Shown here: in pieces, positions 7,745-19,689 of the stretch
Position numbering within the stretch: the stretch's first letter is position 1
Layout: every line of letters starts with the position of its first letter
Assembly (NCBI RefSeq): GCF_000499385.1
Contig: NW_013654800.1
Location: 1-31,428 of the forward strand
Reading direction: 5' to 3'
Source: Eimeria necatrix
Lineage: Eukaryota > Apicomplexa > Conoidasida > Eucoccidiorida > Eimeriidae
DNA length: 31,428 nt
The notes under the pieces: generated by a model
Told to the model about the DNA's origin: nothing
Databases searched by the model: none
Seen by the model: the letters and a program-made list of their open reading frames with translations, nothing else
Translations under genes and position numbers: made by a program

Positions 7745-10700
7745 AGGTAGTATCAGTGACCGGCTTTCACATGCGTAAGCTACAGTCCACCAAACATATG
7801 AGTCATTTGCAGAGACACTTATTTATAGTGTACTGTGAGCTGTAATGTAAGGGCTGAGGCTTCAGACGGTAGCGTTTCACTTGTAACTGTAGAGGAGTAG
7901 GTTGGTGAAGGGTCCCAGATTGCATGCTAGCGGCAACGTGACAAATCTGCTGGAATCATATTCCGCACCATTGCTGTGTTCTTCAAGCATTAAATAAATA
8001 ATCAACACAACCACATGGATGGAAGAGGGCTTATTCTCAGCCCATGCAAAACAGCGATACTGGCGTCTACTCCCTGCCGCCCGCCACCTGCGTGCTATGC
8101 AGCAGACTCTCAGCAGACTCTGGGTACGTTTCATGCGAATTTCGAACAGCTTGAGCTCAATTACTGATGTGCCCAGAGATATTAATTTAAAGTTGGGCGA
8201 CACAGCAAAATCGTATTGACCGCTTCTTCATCTTCCACTGACCCCTGTTGAGCGGAATTGTGAAGTCGTATCTCACTTCCGTATGTTCCACTCACTGCTA
8301 CGTTGCGGAGACACAGTAGGTTCTGCATGGGAACAAGCTCAGCATGAAATACCAACATTTAAAGCGGAACTGTGATTACACATTTGTGAAGTATAATGTG
8401 CATTTTAAGCCGAAGTACTGGCATTCAGGATGTAGATTGTGGAAAGGCGCTACGTGACACGCGGAGTCTGAAGTGGCAGACATCACCCTCCTCTGTGCAA
8501 TATAGAAAATTACTCGCACCCTTTGAGTATATTTTCATTATTTGTTATTTTCATTCCTCAGGTAGGCTTCAGACGGGGCTGTTGCCAGTAGCTAGGCCCG
8601 CAGCCTGTGGTAGTGCTGGCTAGCACCGTGCGACAAAATCTCCAGATTGTGGCTCAAGCAGCAATTGCTTATGAAAAGAGCTAATTATGACTCCCCAAAT
8701 GAATCTTTATAACGGCGAAGTTGGCTCCTTCTGTCCCCACCGAGGCTTCAACGAGCGTCAGTAGACCACTGGCGGCTCATGGGCACAGACGCCCACTAAA
8801 AGTCTCCGCTGCAAGTTGTAAAGCACGGCACCAATTCTCAAGTAACTTTGGACCTTCGCTTTTGTATTTTGTTGCTCTGGGAGCGCATGTTTGCAACAGG
8901 CCGGGTGTTTAGCGTCCATAATCGGTTACCGTAAAGCGAATATGCCAGAACCTGACTGTAAGAAGCACTAAACGCTAGCATATAGTAGATGCAAAAACTG
9001 AAAAAAGAGAAAATAGGAATATTCTGCTCCCAAACATGTCAAAACCGAAATGAAGGAAGCCAGCAGGGAGAATTAAAACGTAAAAGGTAGAATCTTGCGA
9101 CAATGAAAGCTACAACTTCGGCAACAAGGTATGAAATGCAAATGACTTTTAGTATGTTTCCCCGTAGTCGTCACCCATTTGGCTGCCAGAGATGGTGCCT
9201 TGCACATGAACTTCCCACGGGCATTGCCAGGTTAAAAGGTGGCCTTTTGACCCCCTACGCGGTCATTTTGCAGTGATGTAGCCTACGTCCCTTGCCCTAA
9301 ATTTGCCTATAATGCAAAAGAGAAGCAATATAGACCTACTTTGGCTTCAGTCGCGAGTAGGTGAGCACCGTCACCACAGCCATTGCTAGGCCATGCAAGC
9401 TAGCTTGCTGCCTACGCTAACATGCAAGCTTATGCCCCCAGCGGAGGCCTAAGGCCTCATGCTTAATAGAAAAAAATATGGCTTTTTGAGGCGGAGCTGC
9501 TCTTCCATGTCCCCAAAAAGTCTCACTCATATTCAGCAATCTACGGCAATGACAAACTAGAGAATATGGCGGCAGTAAGCGGGCAAGCTGGGAGCATCAC
9601 TTTTGAGGTTCTAGAACTTTAAAGCTACGCGTGCAATTCATCCAATCTTTTGAAGGGAACGTTGGAAGAGTCAGCGTCAGACCACACCGCATTCTACAGA
9701 ACCAATGCCAAAGTCTTATCACCAATGCTTCAGACCGAAGCGCGGCCTCCCCTAAATGCACATCACCATTACATGTAATATCAGGACACCAATACAATTC
9801 ATGATCTGAGAAAAAGACAGTGCTTAAAGCTGAAAAACTTCCCATGAGAAATTCAGGATCATTCGTGAGGAGCCGAACCCGCTGTTTGAGGATGCCCTAA
9901 AATGATTAAATGGTAATAAATGCTAAGCAAATTTGCGAAACACAAAAAACTGCCCAAGAGTGATGCATGATCTGTCCTACCAAATCGGCACATGCACACA
10001 GCAAACATGTACTGGCACCAGAGCTACTTTGTAATGATTGAGCTGCTTGTAATAATTAAAAACTTTCCCTGCTCCGGAATATCTTTTTTCGTACTCTTCC
10101 TCTTCGTCTCTTAATCGTCGTTTTTTTTGTATCGCTTACGGTGGGGATGCTGCATGTACATTGAAGTTGGCGTCCTGCTGCAAAGTCTCTGTGAAGTAGC
10201 AGCCTCCCCTTAAAAACAAGACGAACGCCTCTCTTTCAGTGTCTCACAAGCAAACGAGACATGTGTGTGTACTCTGATGTTGACGGGGGCATACAAGTCC
10301 GTGCAAAAGCACTGCATCACACAGGAATATCCTGTGAGCTGCTGCGACGAGCAGGGCGGTGTGGTTACGGTGGATCTGCGCCACAGCCGACAGCCAACGC
10401 TGAGAGTAACATAGTGTGTAATTACTCCCAGATAGATACAGATAGTCACATAAAACACAAAAAAATGCAGTTTAGCGTTTTACGCTGTTCATTTGCCCTG
10501 AATTTCCGCGTGAGTCAGCAAAAGTAATCCAATGGGCTCCTTGGAGGCGAAGATTACTGTTGTGAGCTAGCCCTCTTTCTTGCATCCCAAATGCAGTGTT
10601 AATACAATGAAGTCTTGTTATGCTGCTGACCCTGCCGACGTACGATGTAAAAGAACACACATTGCATCAGCACCCCACAGGCTCCACTGTGGACATTTCA

Positions 10701-11000
10701 GATACACTCCTAACGTCATTAACAACATGAAATTGGCACCTTTCTTCCAAATGTTGTTGGATTCAATGTAAAAATGTCGTGGCACAGAGCCGCAGGCATT
10801 TAAAACCGTATTTCTATTCCTGTTTGCAGTGCCGCTCACCCTGTCTGGAGACCCCCGGAACATGGTGACGTGGAGTGTTCAAGCTGTTCCATGATGCGTC
10901 TTGGAACGCAGAAACTGGCAATATTTACAAATCAAAGAATACTCACGGAAAGAACAAGTACAAACATTTTTTTATCGCCTTGATTTCTTTACTTCTTGAG
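7745..11000. other. Gene-poor stretch
   Basis: No gene, RNA gene or domain was recognised. The longest frames (7877-8203 minus, 10261-10527 plus) are of the size expected by chance. A 7-bp palindrome with a single central base lies at 9444-9458, within a small cluster of CATGCAAGCT repeats (9392-9470). A tiny ATG-led segment near 9103 ends at a donor-like AAG/GTATGA but cannot be linked to anything. Confidence 0.5.
9444..9458. repeat. Short palindrome GAGGCCT-A-AGGCCTC
   Basis: This is a perfect 7-bp inverted repeat around one base. Two copies of CATGCAAGCT lie just upstream (about 9393 and 9421). No function is evident. Confidence 0.6.
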
Positions 11001-11459
11001 ATGTGCTATTCTTCACTGCTTGTGTCTAGTTTCCCACTTGCGGCGTTCGCACTGAACGATTTCCTAAAGGCAGAAGGCGCATTTTCCCCTGAAACCAAAA
11101 ACATCGCTCTGCAGAATGAAGACGCTGTAAACTCTAAAAGGGTCTCTACAACGGTTTACAAGCGCTGGCGCGACGCGTCTGCCCTCACCAAACTATCGGC
11201 AGTCATCGTCGTATTGGCCATAATCTTTGTCACTTTGCAGTGTTACAAGTCACTGAAAGCTCAACATAATTACATTAAATACGATTTGACTGCACGAAGT
11301 TTAGCGGCGGAAGACGAAGGCAATTGCGCGGTAAGTCTGAGCTCGCCGATGAAGGGAATGTCCATAGAAAAACCGCGACACACTCCAACATTGCCCGCTG
11401 ATTACCTAAGGGAACCGCCGTGTTCCGGGAATCAAGTAAAATGGGAGCTGAATGACTAA
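11001..11459 (+). CDS. Putative small membrane or secreted protein (unspliced reading), or first exon of a larger gene
   Basis: From ATG at 11001 the frame encodes 152 residues. An N-terminal hydrophobic stretch (about 1-18) could be a signal peptide, and a clear transmembrane helix lies at about 64-81 (SAVIVVLAIIFVTLQC). Lys/Arg-rich flanks and a polar tail follow. Signal plus single helix is common among coccidian secretory and dense-granule proteins, but there is no recognisable homology. The frame stays open upstream to 10875 without an ATG. The pyrimidine-rich run ending in GAG just before 11001 could be a 3' splice site. A perfect GTAAGT donor at 11331 would cut the frame after codon 110, in phase 0. 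So either this is a single-exon gene, or 11001-11330 is an exon of the model listed separately. Confidence 0.4.
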   Translation: MCYSSLLVSSFPLAAFALNDFLKAEGAFSPETKNIALQNEDAVNSKRVSTTVYKRWRDASALTKLSAVIVVLAIIFVTLQCYKSLKAQHNYIKYDLTARSLAAEDEGNCAVSLSSPMKGMSIEKPRHTPTLPADYLREPPCSGNQVKWELND

Positions 11460-14400
11460 TATTCGTGTGTGTGATTTTTTCTTCAATGGCTAGCTTTCTT
11501 TTGACGGATGAGGGTGCTCAACAGCCTTTTGAAGCTTTGGCAGGTGCGCCCAGGCAATGCACAGGAACTCTCATGCTGACCGGAGAAAAAACAGGAAAGG
11601 TGGTTTGAATCTTAGTGATGGCCTCAGCCTCTGAACTTGTGTTGCGTGTGGGTGATTGAGTACTTCTGAGGCAGCCCCGTCCATTGAATTGCGTTACACT
11701 CATGAAATTAAACTAAGAATAAAAGATGGGAATGCAACTCGCTGCACGGTGCAGGACCACATTGCCGGATCACTCTTTGTGCTTGTGTAAGCTATGTTTC
11801 GTCGTTGCGCTCCCGCTGTGGATGCCATGTGCCTTCTGTTGCTTTTCCGTGTTCCTGCGAGTCCACATGATGCGTGAGGCTACTTTGATGACGTCTAAGG
11901 AAAAATCGCCCAGCCACAAAAGATACCCCTATCACGATCCAGCGATCAAGCCCTTGAACAACTTGACGACTATTCCTTTCAGCTAGTCGCAGAACGTTCA
12001 CGCTGAAAACAACCTCGTTAGCCAGAAGTGCAAAATACCAAAACCCGTTCAATGCCACCGAAGAGACGTGGCCCACGGACTTCTGTGCGCTGTGTAACTA
12101 AGAATGTTTGCCTGAACAGTAGCTTATCCCCTTTCCAAGTTGTGATCCGACAAATTGGTGCTGAAGCAGGGCGTACGGTGTACAACTGGAGTAGCCTTAG
12201 AACAATGTCATGCAGCTAGTGAAAAGATGGTGCAGAGGTACTCCACGTCAGCTCATATAGATTTTTTTCGTGCGCGAATAGGTGCGAGTCCCGCTGCTCC
12301 TTCGGTTTTTCTCGATGCTTTAGCAGCGGTATGCTTGAGTGTGTCTTGAACATTTACAGCAAAGGAAACGTAAGCGTCTTGGAGTAGGTGGTGGATGGAC
12401 ATATGCTGTCACAGTACCACGCTTCCTTTAAGCAGAAATTGTTTTCATAAACATGCACCTGCAGACTTCCTGTGCGTCACAGCAGAAGTGCGGATTGAGT
12501 CTTACCACGGCGATATTTCTACTCCAGGGTTACTGTGCGCGATTTATACGCCAGAAGTCGTAGTAAAAACTACCGGGAGGTAAAAGCCTTCAGAAGAAAC
12601 GTGCTATCTTCAACGCAACATGCTAGTGAATGCTTTCAAGCCTAACGCTTTGTCACGGGAGCATTAATGCCTAAATTTGATCCTGTTGTCAAATGGACAA
12701 CACAACTATACGTCTTCCCAAACACGAAGAGGACGCTCAGCACGCAGGGAGTTGTTCCCAATAGTGTGGCTTCATCAGATCGAAGGCGACAAGACAAGAG
12801 GCTACCTTTTGTGTTAGGGTAATGTGACTGGGATGCCTTTCTCTGAATGCACTTTCGGTTGAACTTCGCAATGTTATCCCTGCATTACAGATTACAGATT
12901 CCTGAAGAATGATGAGCTGAAGCATGCGCAACACTCTTTGTTCGATAATTATTTCTGTAAGGCTATAAGCGGAGTGAGAACATTATTGTTTTTCTTCAGT
13001 GGGTGCGTGATTTTCTTTGCCATCGAGAATAGAAGCCCATGGTGCTTTTTTACCTCTCACCGTTTGTGTCGACTGCTCATCGCGCAGGCGCCGAAGACGT
13101 TTTGAGCGATGACTCTTGTTTTGGATTATCATCTATTCTTGCTTCAGATCGAATGCCTTTGATGCGACTGTGCAGTGAAGAGGGGGGAAGCTCTGATGTG
13201 CGCTACATTCCTTTGCAGTTGTACGAACAGGCGGCCAGACTGCTAGCGCCTCAGGGTAATTGCTAAAGCGGTGCAGGCCCTTTGTTTAGCAGTTCGCCAG
13301 AAATCTGCGTGGCAAATGCTAGTCAAAAGTAATTGAGCCTCCGTCAATTTTTTCAAGTTTCCCTGCCCATACCGCCGTTCCAGTAACGTGGTGCAACACT
13401 GCTGCTGCGACGGAAGGCTACCGTGCTCTTCAAATAGCATTTTATGTCAGTCATTGTGATCGTGGTTGTCACGAATGCTTACGTCTGTGATATGTTCAAT
13501 GGGAATGCGTACCCGATGCAAGAGGCCTTAATGTCATCACGGTTGGTTCGGCTGATGCTGCCGCTTGGCGATTAATGGCAAATGACCGGTCTCGGTTTCT
13601 GTGTCATTCGGTCACCTAAAGGATCTACTGGCTGAAGACAGAACGAATCGTGCTTTTAAAGAATGTTATGCCTCATGTGCATAGTGACCGTTATCACTGG
13701 GATTCTGTGACGTATGCAGCTTGTGCGTTGGACGATTTCCTTGTGGCAACTAACGTCACGATGCGCACTGTGTGCCTTAGTTTTTGCGACTGCCATGGCA
13801 CTGCATTGAAGGCAAGCCTGCTTGTGCACTTACTGAGGATGCGACGTTTGCTTTTGACCATTTGTATTAACCTTTCTAGCTCTACTTTTGACTTCGCACC
13901 AAACGGTTTCTTGCTGGTGAGGATTTTTCCGAAAACTTGCAGTGGGTGAGCTCGCCGCATCGTGTGAAGCAGTTGATTCAGCGAATATGGTCGGTGCGGA
14001 AACACGACTGTTTGAGGACTGTTGGAGGATGTGAGGAGATAATGGCCAATGGCGTAATTGAGAGGCTTCACGGCCCTTTCACTGGAAACATACCGTAGAG
14101 TGCTTAAATTTGTTTGCTATCGGGACTCGTGGAGCTGGAAATCCATTTCCATCCGTTGAGCAATCTCTTTTGAGATACACAAGACAGTCTTACATTTTTG
14201 GTTTTGCATGATGAGGGCAAGTAAAATCTTATTTGTGACTCTCAACGAAGCCTGTGGTAACTAGGCTGAAAAGGCGTGGCGCCACCAATGTATCAGCCAA
14301 CGGTGCTTTGAATTAGCATTAGTAAGGTAACGGTGAAACGTGATTAAAAATGATGAATCCAGTGCAGAATGAGCACATTGTCACATGGGCGTGCTTGGTT

Positions 14401-14617
14401 GCAACTGAAAACTTTTCTAAAGCTTGTGAGACACATGGAAGCATCGAATGATTCGTCCATGCACCACTGCACTGGCTAAGAACCATGGGCGTTTTTGCTG
14501 CCTGAGCGGCAACGTTCACTGTGCAGGTTCTGTCAGCAAGTATGCAAGCTACTCGAGACTTCGCTGTGCTTGGATTCAAATCGAGAAGAAGCGCCTTTTG
14601 CGCGTTTTAGTGTTAAA
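11001..14617 (+). CDS. Tentative multi-exon gene model with N-terminal membrane segment
   Basis: I do not recognise the product. The following segments can be joined with intact reading phase: 11001-11330, 12170-12328, 12360-12369 (a 10-nt microexon), 12465-12579, 12898-12956, 13088-13255, 13944-14031, and 14527 to about 14608-14617. The donors are GTAAGT, GTATGC, GTAAGC, GTAAAA, GTAAGG, GTAATT and GTGAGG. The best acceptor is the pyrimidine tract ending GCAG at 13084-13087. The total is about 340 codons: the membrane segment, then soluble, fairly acidic sequence without a known domain. A TG-rich run follows the last segment and would be intron. The phases agree across eight pieces, but I chose the pieces to fit, open frames of this size occur by chance here, and the microexon is a warning sign. 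Confidence 0.3.
11726..11986 (+). CDS. Small ORF with one hydrophobic segment (doubtful)
   Basis: This 86-codon frame starts at ATG in a purine-rich context (AAAAG before it). It has a Cys/Leu-rich hydrophobic stretch at about residues 18-46 and a basic, Pro-containing tail. There is no known domain. In the spliced model listed at 11001-14617 it lies inside an intron. Its length is within chance expectation. Confidence 0.12.
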   Translation: MGMQLAARCRTTLPDHSLCLCKLCFVVALPLWMPCAFCCFSVFLRVHMMREATLMTSKEKSPSHKRYPYHDPAIKPLNNLTTIPFS

Positions 14618-14745
14618 GTGTGTTTGCTTGTGCGTGCAAGTGCGTGTGTATGCATGTCTGTGCCTGTGTGTCTGCGTGTGCTTTTGTGCTTGTGTGCTAT
14701 TTTGCTTGTGCATCCTGATGTGCTTGTGCCTGTGTGCTTGCGTAA
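14618..14745 (+). repeat. TG-rich degenerate repeat tract
   Basis: About 130 bp is dominated by GTGTG, TGTGC and CTTGTGC units with few A residues on the plus strand. Alternating purine-pyrimidine runs could adopt Z-DNA. It directly follows an exon-like segment and is the kind of TG-rich sequence seen in coccidian introns. Confidence 0.7.
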
Positions 14746-15898
14746 CGGTTCGCCATTTGTGAGAGTTTTCGTGAATTTATCGCAATCAAAGACGAGAGAA
14801 AACTTGCTCATCCAAAAATAACTGTGCATCTTGTGCATATTGACGGCTCTGCCTCTTGACGAAGAAATGTAAAACCGAACTGCATGCCAATGCATTTAGG
14901 AAGTGCGCTGAGTTTGTTGTGTGCATTCAAATTTGTGGCGCATTAGTGCGTGGCCAAAGTTTTTAGCGGTTGCGCCTGGAAATCGGCAGTTGTAGGTAGA
15001 ATGTAAAAAGCTGGTCGCCACAGCATCGCATGTGCAGTTTCATCAGACGAAGAATATGCGCAAGGCCATGTGGATGACGCCAGTACATGTTATTTTTGAC
15101 TGTGTGTGAACATGCTGCACGAACTGCCTGACAACGAGGTTGACAGCCTTTTGCGTCAGCCCCGCCATGTGGCTACAGCGTTGGTAACGGATAGTTGCTG
15201 CGTCGCACATTCGGCATATCCAGTTAGCTGCATTCCTCGGGTGTGTTGGAGTTAGATGCTTAAGGATAAGCCAACTGCCAAGCTTTTACCTAGCACGATA
15301 AAGACGCTGCGCAAAAAAAGCAAGAGACCAACCAACCAGCTTGCTGGATTGGTTGTGAGCACCAACTAATTCCTGTGTAGACTGCTACTCAGGACCGCTG
15401 CGTCACAGTGCAGCACCCGCAGGACGAAGACAGATATTCACGACTTCGCATATGTATCAATGCGTTGCATGATTAAAGGCCTATCGGCTTTTCTTTTGGT
15501 ATGGCACCGTGGTGTGTGCCCGTTGTTTCAAGCTTGCAGAATGTACGCTAGGCCTTTTGCGTGCGAAAGCCAAATGTACGAGGATTGCTCAACGCATGAG
15601 CAGCCATTTGTTGATCTCTATGCAAAGATGTTTTTAATGATCTGGGTGCTTTAATAGCATTCAATGCAGTGCATTTTAGAATATTCCTGGACCGTATCTG
15701 ATTTTCGCATTGAGTAAGCATAAAACAAGGCTTCGTTCAGAACTAACATGTTTTCAAGGAAGAAGTGATGCTAGAAATTGCGCTGCAAGCAGTCACAAAT
15801 GAATGGCATGATGTACAAATAGTTTGAATGGGCAAGTGTCAGCTGCGTGGGTGCTCTTAGGCCGGGCTGCAAACCAATTGTTTTCGCTTTGTTGTCAG

Positions 15899-16102
15899 TT
15901 TCATATGTTTAGATACATCTTCACTGTATTGGCTAGAGCGAATGTATGGAAGAACCAACTGGTGTCTACAAGCTCCTTATGTGATTTTGGCGACAAGCAT
16001 AGACACTTGTTCCACAATTAAAAGGTTGCAAACTATGGCCTTTGGGCTGCTGTATCTGCATATACTACCTGCCTGCGTCGGTTGCTTGCAACGATTACTT
16101 CG
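15899..16102 (+). CDS. Exon-like segment, 68 codons, unknown product
   Basis: A strong 3' splice-site pattern (pyrimidine-rich run ending TTGTCAG at 15892-15898) is followed by 204 nt open in one frame, then a CG/GTAAGC donor at 16103. Phase is 2 at both ends, so the segment could be included or skipped without frame change. It contains no long charged or repetitive runs, and I recognise no domain. It could belong to the tentative gene upstream, but I could not join it without meeting an in-frame TGA. A second frame across 15899-16018 is also open. Confidence 0.25.
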
Positions 16103-17062
16103 GTAAGCTGCGCATGACGAAATGATTTGCAAGTGAAATGGGAAAATGGGTCACTGTTAATCAACAAATTTAAGGTTGCTCTTCATTTTGCCGCGTCGTA
16201 ATGCCAGTGGTTTCTATCTTGTTGAATTTCGGTGCTGCGCATCTATGTCTCATCACGAATCGCGAAAAGGACAAATTGACGGCAGAATACACAAGGAAAT
16301 TCGGCAGCTACCGCCGCTATCTTTTGCTTCTGGAGGTTGTGAGCTAGTCTTGGGGCGTGAAACAACCAGGACAGTAAAAGCTGCTTGGCGCGAGGGCTGT
16401 GCAAAACAAAACATTTGTACTGGCGTCCACGTTCTTAGTTATTTCCTTTTGTATTCTCCAGCCTCGTGCAATACTCCCAGTGGAATATCCAGCGAGCATG
16501 AGTCAATCTCATGATGTGAAAAGGATAAAAATACTCTGGCGTCATACTATATGCGGCCTGCGTGGTTCGCACATGGGTTTGCAGGCCGTGCAGCTGCTCG
16601 CAGTAAACAGCGAAGAGGGGTACTGGCATTGTTTTGGGTTTCATCTCAGAGCAATGGAAAAGAGGGGATTGTAGCAGTCACGCTCGAAAATCGTGCGTGT
16701 GTAAACATTGGCTGGTGCTGCTTGCACATAGCGGACGCTATGACTCCGAGTTTACGCTCGTTTCAGTGTGGTGCTTCATCTCTCTCCTTCAGTTCATGCA
16801 AGATTTGTGCTCGTTTATGACTGCATGTACTGGGAATGCTTTCTAATTAGATGTTTTGCTGCCTCTCGCAAAGCATAGGATGCGTTTTGGATTTAGCTAC
16901 CAGGTCAGTGCTTCTGCGGCTGCTGTGGCTGGTGCCTAACTTTGACAATGCGCTGAATGTGCGCAGCTTGGGCAGGTTCGGCTGGAACTAAAAGGGCTGA
17001 ACAGACAATCGAATCATATGAGCAACAAGCTGTGTTAACGCCACGCTCGTTTTTCTATTTGC

Positions 17063-17081
17063 ATATATATATATATGTATG

Positions 17082-17147
<66 letters not shown>

Positions 17148-17247
17148 NNNNNNNNNNNNNNNNNNNNNNNNNNNNNNNNNNNNNNNNNNNNNNNNNNNNN
17201 NNNNNNNNNNNNNNNNNNNNNNNNNNNNNNNNNNNNNNNNNNNNNNN

Positions 17248-17285
<38 letters not shown>
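17063..17285. repeat. AT dinucleotide microsatellite around an assembly gap
   Basis: Nearly pure (AT)n, with a short ATGT(A) variant at about 17077-17089, runs into a block of N from the left and resumes on the right. The open frames reported across it are artefacts of the repeat and the Ns. The true length is unknown. Confidence 0.97.
17148..17247. other. Assembly gap (exactly 100 N)
   Basis: A run of exactly 100 N is the conventional placeholder for a gap of unknown size. It lies inside the AT microsatellite, which probably stopped the assembly. Confidence 0.99.
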
Positions 17286-17287
<2 letters not shown>

Positions 17288-17556
17288 CAAGCGCAAATCT
17301 ATGTCGCATGGCCGTTGACAGAAGCAACTGCAACTCTATAGAAAGTAGGCATAGCTTGAAATACATGCTAGGCCAAAACGCTATAGGCGCCTAGTGGTCT
17401 ACTCGCTATCGCCCCCAGTTTACACGAAGGCAATACTTCTGTTGTTGCTCCAAACCGTTTTAGCGTGCTGTCTTGATTGCGGCAATATATGGGATTCAGA
17501 CAGGAGGACTATTCGATTCGTGACTTGTTTGTTTCTCTAGCATATTTTTTGTGCAG

Positions 17557-17693
17557 GCATTACAGAACCAGAGGGATTTCAAGCAGGTTCGAAACTGTGC
17601 GGGTGTAATATACAACTGGATGCCTCCAAACACAAACAATATGCGCGCCGAATGAAAGTGGGAAACAAATGTGCACTGAAAGCGTTCCAAAAG
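17557..17693 (+). CDS. Exon-like segment, 46 codons, unknown product
   Basis: The segment is bounded by a very good 3' splice site (T-rich run then GTGCAG, 17541-17556) and an AAAAG/GTGAGG donor at 17694. In phase 1 it is open throughout and encodes a hydrophilic, Lys/Gln-rich stretch with three Cys. I recognise no domain. The signal quality makes it one of the better isolated exon candidates in the gene-poor region. It has no proven partners. Confidence 0.3.
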
Positions 17694-18830
17694 GTGAGGG
17701 ATCCATGTTTAGCCAGGTTCAAAGTGTGTTCCACGTCTTGTTTACTGTTTTTCATTGCATTTGCGGAAATCGTTTGCATCTGTTATATTCGCCCTTGGCC
17801 ACGCGCCACGAGGTCCTTTCGAAGTGAAGGGTATCTGCTTAATGTGTGTTCTCGTTTCGTCACAAAGGCATTTCCTGTCTAGCCGAGATGTTCTTGTTAT
17901 ACTTGGAGCATAGAGTACTATCTGTGTAGCTCGTGCTCATGCGAATTATACATATATCACATAGTAGGCACACCAAATTATATCTTTATGGGTTGATTCA
18001 GTGCAAATTAGTAACTTTGTGTTTACATAACATGCAGAATGTGAGTTGAGCACGGCGTGTCAGACCACCTGATTGCCCAGAGACGCACCTCATAATTGTT
18101 ATGGTGCACCACTAGGTGCCTAACAATACAAGACGTCGTCAGCTGCAGTGCCAGAAAGCGTGGTCCAGCCCCAAATGTGTGGAGTGTGAGTGCTTTACAG
18201 CCTTAATCGACACACAAATTTGAACACAACGCAACGAACCGGATATATTCAATATGAAATTTTCCATCTGCATGTACGTGTGGCTTTTTTGCTAGCTCTG
18301 TGCGTAAACTTGCCGGCCAGAGACGAGCGCCTAAGACTGACGGCAGAAATGCCACGCTCATCGCGCTGGACACATGAAGGAACAATTGCCGAGCGAACAG
18401 CAAATCACTGCATATCTGTCCTCCAGTTCAAAAACGAAGGGCACTGTTCTTGTGAGGTGGTGCTGGCTTCTCGGTCTCTGTGTGAAGCCACATCACTGCT
18501 GCCTAGACGCCAATGCATGGCCAAAACATACTCGGCAGCGGTGATGTAAGGGAATTTTCCCACGTAACACTCTTGAACAGTGGATTAGTGATGACAGAAA
18601 AGATGGCTTCTGCGCAAATGTAGGGAGTAAGCTGATTACACACTTGCCCGTACCCTCGTCGTGCCATTCCATCCAGCGCAATTTTGTTGGTACTCTCTGG
18701 CGCTGTATATGAAGTTGTGCTGACATGAATACAGGATGCTAGTTGCATCAGTTATACAAACATTCGATATGAAGCTTCATGTTGACGACTGGCACTACGC
18801 TTATGTTTGACACTCATAACAGCCTTGTCG

Positions 18831-18897
18831 GCATTCGCGACCAACATGCTGCGGTCAAGAAGGTTCTACCAATTGCAATCAAGTCAGCCCGAACGCC
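18831..18897. repeat. Dispersed 67-nt duplication, copy A
   Basis: Similar to 19939-20005 over the same length without net indel, at roughly 75-80% identity by eye. The first part, GCATTCGCGACCA, is identical. Both copies are open in the frame that begins Ile-Arg-Asp-Gln-His-Ala-Ala. The 3' end overlaps a small hairpin (18887-18906) absent from copy B. Confidence 0.65.
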
Positions 18898-18948
18898 CCT
18901 TCGGGCACTTAATGATCCTGAATAGAATCCCTGTCCTGTGACAGGACA
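18887..18948. repeat. Two adjacent small hairpins
   Basis: Perfect 7-bp stems lie at 18887-18893 with 18900-18906 (6-nt loop) and at 18932-18938 with 18942-18948 (3-nt loop). They are 25 bp apart. Function is unknown. Confidence 0.6.
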
Positions 18949-19689
18949 TTTGCGGCATCTCAGCAAAGGGCTATACCGGGAACCGCTGTTACCTACGCAC
19001 TTGATTTAATTGCTGCATGAGCATGCTGGCTCCTCGTTAAATGCTTTTCTCCCATCCTGAGTGCGACAGCGCGTTGCCAGAGAAAATAGTTGATAATATG
19101 CAGGGCACACATTCCGCTATTGATTAATCATCCACGTCGTTGATTCATATGATCGCTGCTTGAAGGCGGCACTGCATGAAGGTTGGCCTTGATTGGTCCC
19201 TGCTGAAGCGTGCTGAAGTGTTGGATACGCGTAAAAGAAGATAGTGAAATCGGCAACTGAACACAGTTCAGGATTCGATGCGTTATCGTGGTTAGTCGCG
19301 TGTGATATAAAATGGATGCTACTATAGTTTTGTAACTTTGTAGGAAGTGCGTTTACTTTGACATGCAGAACATCCTTAACAACAACTTGCCTTTGTTGAC
19401 CTGACTGCCTGCTGTCATTGCTTTGTGGCGCTGCTTATCTCCGATCCAAAAGCGACTTGAGTTTGCATATACAGCACATACATGCCCGAAGGAGTCTATA
19501 TACGCAAATAGATGAAATGTGACACGAAGCATCGAAGAAGCGTGAGTCATGAATAAACGCGACACTGTGGTGCAACTTGAAGCGAATCGAATAGTCAAGC
19601 TGCGTTCGTTTGAGAATACAGGTTGTACGACCGAGTCTGCATTTCAAGGAGCCACAAGGCTTCGTGCGCGGAGACGTCATATTTTGTGG

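Noticed and set aside
14527..14821. Plus-strand ORFs through the TG-rich tract
   Set aside because: The Val/Cys-rich part comes from GTG/TGT repeats; only the first about 30 codons before 14618 were kept as a possible exon.
15038..15183. Exon-like stretch interrupted by a single in-frame TGA (15097-15099); a similar TGA follows an open segment at about 15758-15820
   Set aside because: I considered TGA reassignment or readthrough. Two stops in hand-picked frames are expected by chance, and the frames themselves are unproven, so no recoding claim is justified.
15308..15352. Near-palindrome CAACCAACCAGC / GCTGGATTGGTTG
   Set aside because: One bulge in a 12-bp stem; borderline in length, and overlapping candidate coding frames make it uninformative.
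16957..17394. Open frames across the AT microsatellite and N block
   Set aside because: They exist only because ATATAT encodes alternating Ile-Tyr and N runs contain no stops.
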